NCBI GenBank assembly: GCA_017556885.1
Contig: JAFYLV010000156.1
Span: 1 to 5,785 of the forward strand
Direction: 5' to 3'
Source of the DNA: Clostridia bacterium
GTDB lineage: Bacteria > Bacillota > Clostridia > Oscillospirales > QAMX01
Length of the DNA stretch: 5,785 nucleotides
Shown here: positions 1-5,785 of the stretch, piece after piece
Layout of the letters: every line of letters begins with the position of its first letter
Numbering within the stretch: position 1 is the first letter of the stretch
Notes under the pieces: model-generated
Databases searched by the model: none
The model's input: only the letters and a program-made list of their open reading frames with translations
What the model was told of the DNA's origin: nothing
Made by a program: the position numbers and the translations under genes

Positions 1-1
1 C

Positions 2-913
2 ATCGGCCGTGCCATGGAGGCACTGACACAGGATTTTCCGGAGTTTTTCTGGCTTTCCGGCGGATGGCAGTGGCAGGCAACGTATAAGGGAAGTGTGGGT
101 GATATAACCGTCACCGTGGAATTCCGGGATTACTGGAATGACGGAAGCAATAAACGGCAGCGCATCGCGACGGTCATGAATCAGGCAAAGTCGGTGGCAA
201 ACGCTGCCATGCAGCGCTCCACCCACTATGAGCGGCTGAAATATATCCATGACTGGATCTGTCAGAACACCACATACAACTACGATGCCTACGGAACCAG
301 CGGCAGCGAGAACCGGCCGGCGGAACATTTGCAGGCCTATTCGGCATACGGCGTGTTTGCAAAGAAAACGGCGGTGTGTATGGGATATTCCATGGCCTAT
401 AAGCTCATCGCCAATATGTGCGGCTATACCTGCGAGTATGCCCGAGGTGAAGCCGGCGGAGACAGTCACGGCTGGAACTACGTTACCCTCAACGGCAATA
501 GCTACTGGGTCGATGTCACCTGGGACGACAGAGATGGTAATATGGGTGGAGCCGTCTGCCGATACACGTATTTCATGGTTTCATCCAAGTATTTTTACCG
601 GGATCACACCCTCAAAACGCAGTATTTTGCCGCTCCGATCTGTAATGACGATTCCATGGATTATTTCCATCGGTATGGCGGCAATTTTACCGAGTACAAT
701 TTCACTGCAATCAATGCGAGCGTAAAGAAACAGATTGCCGCAGGAGATCTCGTGCATCTTCGATTTGAGGATCGCCAGCTTATGGATATGGCGGTGGATT
801 ATCTTTTCGGAGAACCTAAGCATTGGCGGCAACTGGAGGTCGGGGCCTGCAAAAATGTGACCTATTACCACGACTATGAGCAACTGGTTATATCGATGAG
901 ATTCAACAGATGA
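2..913 (+). CDS. Transglutaminase-like (papain-fold) domain protein, 5' end missing
   Basis: The reading frame is open to the left edge, and the first ATG (position 14) has no Shine-Dalgarno site before it. The first residues (IGRAMEALTQDFPEFFWLSG) read as the middle of a domain, so the true start lies upstream. Counting from that ATG, the transglutaminase-like core spans about residues 65-190. Candidate catalytic residues are Cys122 (in TAVCMGYSMA), His152 (in DSHGWNYV) and Asp167 (in YWVDVTWDD), in the order expected for the Cys-His-Asp triad. A C-terminal region of about 100 residues follows (tyrosine-rich, around DYFHRYGGNFTEYNF); I have no named domain for it, though similar tails occur in Clostridial proteins of this class. 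Such proteins are often secreted or lipid-anchored and may act as peptidases or crosslinkers at the cell surface, but the N-terminus that would show a signal peptide is outside the window. Substrate unknown. GC content is visibly lower than in the genes downstream. The family call is strong; the biological role is open. Confidence 0.85.
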   Translation: MGRAMEALTQDFPEFFWLSGGWQWQATYKGSVGDITVTVEFRDYWNDGSNKRQRIATVMNQAKSVANAAMQRSTHYERLKYIHDWICQNTTYNYDAYGTSGSENRPAEHLQAYSAYGVFAKKTAVCMGYSMAYKLIANMCGYTCEYARGEAGGDSHGWNYVTLNGNSYWVDVTWDDRDGNMGGAVCRYTYFMVSSKYFYRDHTLKTQYFAAPICNDDSMDYFHRYGGNFTEYNFTAINASVKKQIAAGDLVHLRFEDRQLMDMAVDYLFGEPKHWRQLEVGACKNVTYYHDYEQLVISMRFNR

Positions 914-918
914 GAGAT

Positions 919-952
919 ACCGCGCCCTTCGGAGAAGTCCGGAGGGCGCGGT
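919..952 (+). terminator. Rho-independent terminator after the transglutaminase-like gene
   Basis: A 14-bp stem, 919-932 (ACCGCGCCCTTCGG) with 939-952 (CCGGAGGGCGCGGT), closes a 6-base loop (AGAAGT). All pairs are Watson-Crick except one U-G wobble. A pyrimidine-rich run (TCTGCCTTTCTT) follows at 953-964; it is T-rich but interrupted, so the tail is weaker than ideal while the stem is very GC-rich. The hairpin begins five bases after the TGA of the upstream gene. It therefore probably ends that transcript and insulates miaB from it. Confidence 0.85.
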
Positions 953-993
953 TCTGCCTTTCTTGGGCAAAATGATTTTTCTCCCGGATACGG

Positions 994-1022
994 TTGCGAA
1001 AAAGGAGAAAATTTGATAAAAT
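994..1022 (+). promoter_or_regulatory. Predicted sigma-A promoter for miaB-mutS-mutL
   Basis: The -35 element is TTGCGA at 994-999 (4 of 6 to TTGACA). After exactly 17 bases comes the -10 element TAAAAT at 1017-1022 (5 of 6 to TATAAT). A TG one base upstream of the -10 (1014-1015) makes it an extended -10. The region is locally AT-rich and lies between the terminator and the miaB start. Transcription would begin near 1029-1030, leaving a leader of about 33 bases with no room for a riboswitch or attenuator. No operator palindrome is obvious, which suits constitutive expression. The prediction rests on sequence only. Confidence 0.65.
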
Positions 1023-1062
1023 AAACAGAGAATTTGCCTATATAAGGGAAAAGAGAAGAAGC

Positions 1063-2466
1063 ATGAGTGCCGAACGTTTAAGATATACCGAAATTGCAGA
1101 TGCATTGGCGGCGGAAGAGGCTGTTTATCAGCGGCTTGCCTCCATTTCCGGGACGCATTACGCCTTTGTGGACACCTACGGATGTCAGCAGAATGAGGCT
1201 GACAGTGAGTTTATCCGCGCCTGCGCGCTGCGTATGGGCTATACCCTCACTGACGACCCCATGCAGGCGGAGCTTATTGTTGTCAACACCTGTGCCGTGC
1301 GCGACCACGCCGAGCGCAGGGTGCTGGGAAACGTCGGCGCTATGAGCCGGGCAAAGAGGGAGCATCCGGATCTCATCATCGTGGTGGCGGGCTGTATGGC
1401 CAGCCGCCCCGAGGTGCAGGAACGCCTGAAAAAGAGCTTCCCCTACGTTCGCGTCGTTATGTCCACCAACAACCTGCACCGCCTTGCCGAGGATGTATGG
1501 CAGGCTATGTCCACGGGCAAGCGCGTTTATGATACCGACAATTCCTGCGACCGTGTGGTGGAGGAGCTGCCCCGCGACCGGGACCGTTCCCTGCGGGCGT
1601 GGGTGCCCATCATGTATGGCTGCAACAATTTCTGCACCTACTGCATCGTCCCCTACGTGCGGGGACGGGAACGCAGCCGTCTGCCGGAGGACGTCATCCG
1701 TGAGGCGCAGGAGCGCATCGGTGCCGGTGCCGCGGAGATCGTTTTGCTGGGGCAGAACGTCAACTCCTACGGCAAGGATCTGGATATCGGTTATGATTTT
1801 TCCGATCTTCTTGCGGCGATCGCCTCCCTTCCGGGGGATTTTCGTCTGCGTTTTGTTACCTCGCATCCCAAGGATGCCTCCCGCCGGCTCATCGATACCA
1901 TGGCAGCATATCCGAAAATCTCGCCGGCGCTGCATCTGCCTTTCCAGTCGGGCAGTGACCGGGTGCTCAAAGCGATGAACCGCGGTTACACCGCGGAGGA
2001 ATACCTCGCGATCATCGACTATGCCCGGGAGAAGATCCCGAATATCGTTCTCACCGCTGACGTTATCGTCGGATTCCCCGGCGAGACGGCGGAGGATTTT
2101 GAAAAGACCTACGAACTGGTCGAACGGGTGGGTTTTGAAAGCCTGTTTACCTTCATTTTCTCTCCACGTGACGGCACTCGTGCTGCCAAAATGGAAGATC
2201 CCGTTCCGGCAGAGGAAAAATCCCGCTGGTTTGACCGGCTGGTGGAGCTGCAGGGGCGCATCTCCTGCGAGCTGCACGAGGCGCAGGTGGGCAAGGAGTT
2301 TGACGTGCTCATCGAAGGCCCCTATCACGGACGGCAGGGCGGCACCGCCGCCCGCACGCCGGGAAACCGGCTGGTGCTGCTGCCGGGTGAACATACCCCG
2401 GGAGAGACCCTGCGGGTGCGCATTACCGGCGCAACCATGAGCGCCCTCATCGGAGAGACCATCTGA
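1063..2466 (+). CDS. miaB: tRNA-2-methylthio-N6-dimethylallyladenosine synthase MiaB
   Basis: MiaB is a cytoplasmic radical-SAM enzyme that adds a methylthio group to isopentenyladenosine at position 37 of tRNAs reading UNN codons, after MiaA has made that base. With the ATG at 1063 the protein has 467 residues. The N-terminal MTTase domain carries the three cysteines of the auxiliary 4Fe-4S cluster: Cys41 (DTYGCQQNEADSE), Cys77 (NTCAVRDHAE) and Cys111 (VAGCMASR). The radical-SAM CxxxCxxC motif is Cys187, Cys191 and Cys194 (YGCNNFCTYCIVPYVRGRE). LLGQNVNSYG (228-237) is typical of MiaB rather than RimO or MtaB. A TRAM RNA-binding domain occupies about 403-465. The frame runs back to a TTG at 994, but that codon overlaps the predicted -35 box, and the extra 23 residues are basic and unlike MiaB. 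The ATG has only a weak purine-rich site (AAGGGA about 14 bases upstream, then AGAGAAGAAG). It is the first gene of the operon with mutS, 19 bases ahead of it. Confidence 0.96.
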   Translation: MSAERLRYTEIADALAAEEAVYQRLASISGTHYAFVDTYGCQQNEADSEFIRACALRMGYTLTDDPMQAELIVVNTCAVRDHAERRVLGNVGAMSRAKREHPDLIIVVAGCMASRPEVQERLKKSFPYVRVVMSTNNLHRLAEDVWQAMSTGKRVYDTDNSCDRVVEELPRDRDRSLRAWVPIMYGCNNFCTYCIVPYVRGRERSRLPEDVIREAQERIGAGAAEIVLLGQNVNSYGKDLDIGYDFSDLLAAIASLPGDFRLRFVTSHPKDASRRLIDTMAAYPKISPALHLPFQSGSDRVLKAMNRGYTAEEYLAIIDYAREKIPNIVLTADVIVGFPGETAEDFEKTYELVERVGFESLFTFIFSPRDGTRAAKMEDPVPAEEKSRWFDRLVELQGRISCELHEAQVGKEFDVLIEGPYHGRQGGTAARTPGNRLVLLPGEHTPGETLRVRITGATMSALIGETI

Positions 2467-2470
2467 AAGA

Positions 2471-2477
2471 AAAGGAG
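2471..2477 (+). promoter_or_regulatory. Shine-Dalgarno site that fixes the mutS start
   Basis: AAAGGAG lies 8 bases before the ATG at 2486, an ideal spacing. An in-frame GTG at 2477 would extend MutS by three residues, but its first base is the last base of this site, so it cannot use the site itself. The ATG is therefore the start. Confidence 0.88.
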
Positions 2478-2485
2478 TGACTGCA

Positions 2486-5098
2486 ATGGCCGGATTTACC
2501 CCCATGATGCAGCAATATCTGGATATCAAGGAGCAGTACCCCGATACGCTGCTTTTCTACCGTCTCGGTGATTTCTACGAGATGTTTTTTGACGATGCAA
2601 AGCTTGCCTCCAAGGAACTGCAGCTTACGCTCACCGGACGCGACTGCGGTCAGCCGGAGCGTGCTCCCATGTGCGGCGTACCCTATCATGCCTGCGAGGC
2701 CTATATTGCCCGGCTGGTCAAGCGGGGCTACAAGGTGGCCATCTGCGAGCAGATCGAGGATCCGGCAAAGGCCGTAGGCATCGTCAAGCGTGATATCGTG
2801 CGCATCATCACCCCCGGTACGGTGCTGGAGGGATCGATGCTGGAGGAGAAGGAAAATAACTTCCTGGCAAGTGTATATATGAACGAGCGCGGCGGTGCCG
2901 TCTGCTTTGCGGATGCCTCCACCGGCGCGGCCTATGCCTGCTTTGCCGAAGGTGCAGACGCGGCGGAGCATCTGCGGGATGAGATCGCCCGCTATGCCCC
3001 CAGGGAGATCCTGCAGAACGCTGTGGCGGCGGAATGCCATGCCCTGCGGAAATATTTTGAGGATCGCTCGGACGTTAAGCCCGAGACCCGCCCGGAGGCG
3101 GATTTTGACGAGGAGGATGCCCGGACGCGGGTGAGCCTCCGCTTCGGCGCGGAGCTTTGCGAGCCCGGACGGACGGATGTCCGCATTCTGCAGGCGGCAG
3201 GTGCGCTGCTTGCCTATCTGCAGCTGACGCAGAAGGGTGCGATGGAGCAGCTCAACCATCTTTCCGTGTATGCCCGGGACAGCTTCCTGACGCTGGACGT
3301 TACCGCACGCCGCAATCTTGAACTTTCGGAGACCATGATGCGCCGGGAACACCGTGGCAGCCTTCTCTGGGTGCTGGATAAGACCAAGACCGCCATGGGC
3401 GGCCGTCTGATGGCTCGTTGGGTGGAAAGCCCGCTGACCAATCCTGCCGCCATTCTGCGCCGGCATGCGGCGGTGGAGGAGATGTTTGAAAACACCGTTG
3501 CCCGCAAGGAGACCGCCGAGGTTCTCAAGGGCATCTACGATATGGAGCGCCTGACCAGCCGCATCGTGTACGGCTCTGCCAATGCAAGAGACCTGCTCAG
3601 TCTACGGGATGCGCTGGCACAGCTTCCTGCGCTGCGTGAGCAGATTTCCCGTCTGCAGGCGCCCCTGTGGCAGGAGCTTCTTTCCCGGATCGATCCGCTG
3701 GAGAATCTCTGTGCGCACATTCGGGATGCCATCCGTGAGGATCCCCTGCCGGCGATCACCATCCGCGAGGGCGATATGATCCGCGAGGGCTACAATGAAG
3801 AGGTCGACCGCCTGCGCGGACTTCTGAAGGGCAGCACCGATCTTATGGCGGAGATCGAGAGCCGCGAGCGCGAGCGTACCGGCATCCGCACCCTTAAGGT
3901 GAGCTACAACAAGGTTTTTGGCTATTATATCGATATTTCCAAGTCCTTCCTGGATAAAGTGCCGCCGGAATACGTCCGCAAGCAGACGCTGGTCAACAAC
4001 GAGCGCTTTATCACCCAGGAGTTGAAGGATCTGGAAAACGAAGTTTTCAATGCCAAGGACCGCATCAACGATCTGGAGTACGAGCTCTTTGATGCCGTGC
4101 GCCGGGAGGCGGCGGACGCGGTGCTTGCACTGCAGGAAACCGCGGCGGCGGTGGCGGAGACGGACGTGCTCATCTCTCTGGCCGAGGTCGCCCGCGAGAA
4201 CAATTACGTCCGTCCGGATATCGATATGTCCGATACCCTTTCCATCACCGGCGGACGGCATCCCGTGGTGGAGAAGCTTCTCAAGGGAAGCCGCTTTGTG
4301 CCAAATGATGCCCTGCTTGACTGCCGCGATAACCGCGTTGCGGTCATCACCGGTCCCAACATGGCGGGTAAATCCACCTATATGCGGCAGATCGCCTTAA
4401 CGGTCATCATGGCGCAGATGGGCGGCTTTGTGCCGGCCCAGAGCGCCCGCATCGGTGTTGTGGATCGCATTTTCACCCGCATCGGTGCCTCCGACGATAT
4501 GGCTGCCGGACAGTCCACTTTTATGGTGGAGATGGTAGAGGTGGCAAATATTCTCAAGGAGGCGACCTCCCGCAGCCTGATCATTCTCGATGAGATCGGC
4601 CGCGGCACATCCACCTACGATGGCATGAGCATCGCCCGGGCGGTGCTGGAGTACACGGCGGATAAAAAGCGGCTCGGCGCAAAAACCGTCTTTGCCACCC
4701 ATTATCACGAGCTGACCGCGCTGGAGGCCACCGTGCCCGGCGTGAAGAACTATAATATCACCGTCAAAAAGCGCGGTGACGATATCACCTTCCTGCGGAA
4801 GATCGTCCGCGGCGGAGCTGACCGAAGCTACGGCGTGGAGGTCGCAAAGCTTGCGGGCATCCCGAATGCCGTCATCAACCGCGCAAGGGAGATCCTTGCG
4901 GAGCTGGATGCCGGACGCGGGGCGGAGCCGGTGGCCTATGCGACCGCGGCGGAGCCCGGCCTGCAGACGGGACTTTCCGGCGGCGAGGCCGAGGCCCTCT
5001 GCCGGGAGATCGCCGCCATCGAGGCGGATACCCTGACCCCCATTGAAGCACTCAACCTCATCTATCAGCTGGCCGAAAAGGCAAAGCAGATCGGATAA
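2486..5098 (+). CDS. mutS: DNA mismatch repair protein MutS
   Basis: MutS scans new DNA for mispairs and small loops, bends it, and on ATP binding becomes a sliding clamp that recruits MutL. The product has 870 residues, close to the usual length of MutS1 proteins. Domain I (about 5-117) carries the mismatch-probing Phe-x-Glu motif as Phe30 and Glu32 in RLGDFYEMF. The connector covers about 125-250 and the lever and clamp about 265-570, including SYNKVFGYYIDISKS. The ATPase domain starts near 585 (GGRHPVVE): Walker A is GPNMAGKST at 623-631, the DDMAAGQSTFMVEM loop ends at 683, Walker B is LIILDEIGRGTSTYDG with Asp702 and Glu703, and the switch histidine is His739 in ATHYHELTALE. A helix-turn-helix dimer region (KLAGIPNAVINRAREIL) follows. 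A linker at about 810-831 leads to the C-terminal segment ending LTPIEALNLIYQLAEK. All key residues are present and there is no frameshift. It sits between miaB (19 bases) and mutL (13 bases), evidently in one operon. Confidence 0.98.
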   Translation: MAGFTPMMQQYLDIKEQYPDTLLFYRLGDFYEMFFDDAKLASKELQLTLTGRDCGQPERAPMCGVPYHACEAYIARLVKRGYKVAICEQIEDPAKAVGIVKRDIVRIITPGTVLEGSMLEEKENNFLASVYMNERGGAVCFADASTGAAYACFAEGADAAEHLRDEIARYAPREILQNAVAAECHALRKYFEDRSDVKPETRPEADFDEEDARTRVSLRFGAELCEPGRTDVRILQAAGALLAYLQLTQKGAMEQLNHLSVYARDSFLTLDVTARRNLELSETMMRREHRGSLLWVLDKTKTAMGGRLMARWVESPLTNPAAILRRHAAVEEMFENTVARKETAEVLKGIYDMERLTSRIVYGSANARDLLSLRDALAQLPALREQISRLQAPLWQELLSRIDPLENLCAHIRDAIREDPLPAITIREGDMIREGYNEEVDRLRGLLKGSTDLMAEIESRERERTGIRTLKVSYNKVFGYYIDISKSFLDKVPPEYVRKQTLVNNERFITQELKDLENEVFNAKDRINDLEYELFDAVRREAADAVLALQETAAAVAETDVLISLAEVARENNYVRPDIDMSDTLSITGGRHPVVEKLLKGSRFVPNDALLDCRDNRVAVITGPNMAGKSTYMRQIALTVIMAQMGGFVPAQSARIGVVDRIFTRIGASDDMAAGQSTFMVEMVEVANILKEATSRSLIILDEIGRGTSTYDGMSIARAVLEYTADKKRLGAKTVFATHYHELTALEATVPGVKNYNITVKKRGDDITFLRKIVRGGADRSYGVEVAKLAGIPNAVINRAREILAELDAGRGAEPVAYATAAEPGLQTGLSGGEAEALCREIAAIEADTLTPIEALNLIYQLAEKAKQIG

Positions 5099-5105
5099 GA
5101 AAGGA
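5098..5105 (+). promoter_or_regulatory. Shine-Dalgarno site of mutL
   Basis: AGAAAGGA overlaps the last base of the mutS stop codon and lies 6 bases before the mutL ATG at 5112. This tight arrangement favours ribosomes passing from mutS to mutL and supports the chosen start. Confidence 0.8.
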
Positions 5106-5111
5106 TAAACC

Positions 5112-5785
5112 ATGCCGAGGATCGAAAAACTTTCCCCCCATCTGGCGGACCTGATCGCCGCGGGCGAGGTGGTGGAACGCCCCGCCTCCGTGGTCAAGGA
5201 GCTGGTGGAAAATGCCATCGACGCCGGGGCAAAGTCCGTCACGGTGGAGCTTGTGCGCGGCGGAATGGAGGAGATCTCCGTTACCGACGACGGCTGCGGC
5301 ATGTCCCGCGAGGACGCCCGCACCGCCTTTCTGCGCCATGCGACGAGCAAGCTGAAGTCCGAGCGCGATCTTGCGGCTATCGGTACTCTCGGCTTCCGCG
5401 GCGAGGCGCTTGCCGCCATTTCTGCCGTGTCCCGGGTGGAACTGACTACCTGCGAGACGGGGGCGGAGCTTGGCTCCTTTCTCTATCTCGAGGCCGGTGA
5501 GATCCGGGAGGAGGAAGAGGTAGGCTGCCCGGAGGGAACCACCATCCGCATCCGCGAGCTTTTCTACAACACCCCGGCCCGTCTGAAATTTGTCAAAAAG
5601 GATGCCTCTGAAGGCTCTTATGCCTCTGCGGCGGCGGAAAAGTGCGCCCTTGCCCATCCGGAGGTGGCGGTGACCCTCATTCGTGAAGGGGTGGAGATCT
5701 TCCGTACCCCGGGCGACGGGGATCTGTATTCCTGCCTGTACTGCCTATACGGCGCGGACTTTGCCAAGGGGCTTCTGCCTGTGGA
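5112..5785 (+). CDS. mutL: DNA mismatch repair protein MutL, N-terminal part (cut by window end)
   Basis: MutL is the ATP-driven mediator of mismatch repair: it is recruited by MutS on DNA and, in bacteria without MutH, nicks the faulty strand through a C-terminal endonuclease domain. The window holds 224 complete codons, starting MPRIEKLSPHLADLIAAGEV. All N-terminal GHKL ATPase motifs are visible. Motif I is KELVENAIDAGA with catalytic Glu30 and Mg-binding Asn34, motif II is DDGCGM with Asp60, RHATSK is at 75-80, and motif III is GFRGEAL at 94-100. The LFYNTPARLKFVKK signature (150-163) is specific to the MutL/PMS family among GHKL proteins. The second domain (about 215 onward, GADFAKGLLPV) has just begun at the edge. 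The rest of the protein, including the C-terminal dimerisation and endonuclease region, is not visible, so whether this MutL is a nickase cannot be read here. It is co-transcribed with mutS. The frame has no stop before the window end. Confidence 0.97.
   Translation, partial: MPRIEKLSPHLADLIAAGEVVERPASVVKELVENAIDAGAKSVTVELVRGGMEEISVTDDGCGMSREDARTAFLRHATSKLKSERDLAAIGTLGFRGEALAAISAVSRVELTTCETGAELGSFLYLEAGEIREEEEVGCPEGTTIRIRELFYNTPARLKFVKKDASEGSYASAAAEKCALAHPEVAVTLIREGVEIFRTPGDGDLYSCLYCLYGADFAKGLLPV

Noticed and set aside
249..725. A 158-codon + strand frame inside the transglutaminase-like gene
   Set aside because: It is out of frame with a gene whose catalytic motifs are intact, and its translation shows no domain and a composition typical of a shadow frame.
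1001..1024. A perfect Shine-Dalgarno-like AAAGGAG followed five bases later by TTG-ATA-AAA-TAA, which would be a three-codon leader peptide
   Set aside because: The stretch lies in the spacer and -10 region of the predicted promoter and would not be in the transcript. The purine run looks coincidental.
1013..1046. A second possible promoter, TTGATA with TATATA or TATAAG
   Set aside because: The spacers are 20 and 22 bases, too long for a normal sigma-A promoter. The TTGCGA/TAAAAT pair with 17 bases fits much better.
1078..2529. A 483-codon open frame on the minus strand opposite miaB
   Set aside because: It mirrors the codon bias of the GC-rich miaB gene, shows no recognisable domain, and lies entirely antisense to a gene with all MiaB motifs intact. 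The similar long minus-strand frames at 2447-3466, 3602-4261 and 4397-5657 opposite mutS and mutL are rejected for the same reason.
4131..4165. GCG/GGC-rich stretch in mutS that resembles a trinucleotide repeat
   Set aside because: It encodes an Ala/Val-rich helix (ETAAAVAETD) with ordinary codon use and is not a regular repeat.

Overview
The window looks like ordinary chromosome from a moderately GC-rich Firmicute of the class Clostridia, most likely an Oscillospiraceae/Ruminococcaceae-type gut bacterium. Three things point there: the gene order miaB-mutS-mutL, Shine-Dalgarno sites of the AAAGGAG type, and the wording of the protein motifs. The lineage is an inference from these features; no marker RNA gene is present.

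Layout, all on the + strand. (1) Positions 2-913 hold the 3' part of a gene for a transglutaminase-like (papain-fold) protein with an apparently intact Cys-His-Asp triad; its beginning lies left of the window. (2) A strong rho-independent terminator hairpin (919-952) follows its stop codon almost at once. (3) A short intergenic stretch (953-1062) carries a good sigma-A type promoter: TTGCGA, a 17-bp spacer, then TAAAAT with an extended -10 TG. (4) miaB (1063-2466) encodes the tRNA methylthiotransferase. (5) mutS (2486-5098) encodes the mismatch-recognition ATPase. (6) mutL (5112 to the window end) encodes the GHKL-ATPase mismatch-repair mediator and is cut by the right edge after 224 complete codons.

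miaB, mutS and mutL are separated by only 19 and 13 bases, each with its own Shine-Dalgarno site, so they are almost certainly one transcription unit starting near position 1029. MutS and MutL work together: MutS finds mismatches in new DNA and, in its ATP state, recruits MutL. MiaB acts elsewhere, on tRNA, and shares only transcription with them; this linkage (often continuing to miaA and hfq) is common in Clostridia. The first gene is separated from the operon by the terminator and has visibly lower GC, so it is probably unrelated in function.

I found no mobile element, CRISPR array, RNA gene, riboswitch or frameshift. No stretch over 300 bases lacks a gene. I see no convincing previously undescribed system; the points listed for a second look are modest and concern start sites, regulation and small departures in protein motifs.
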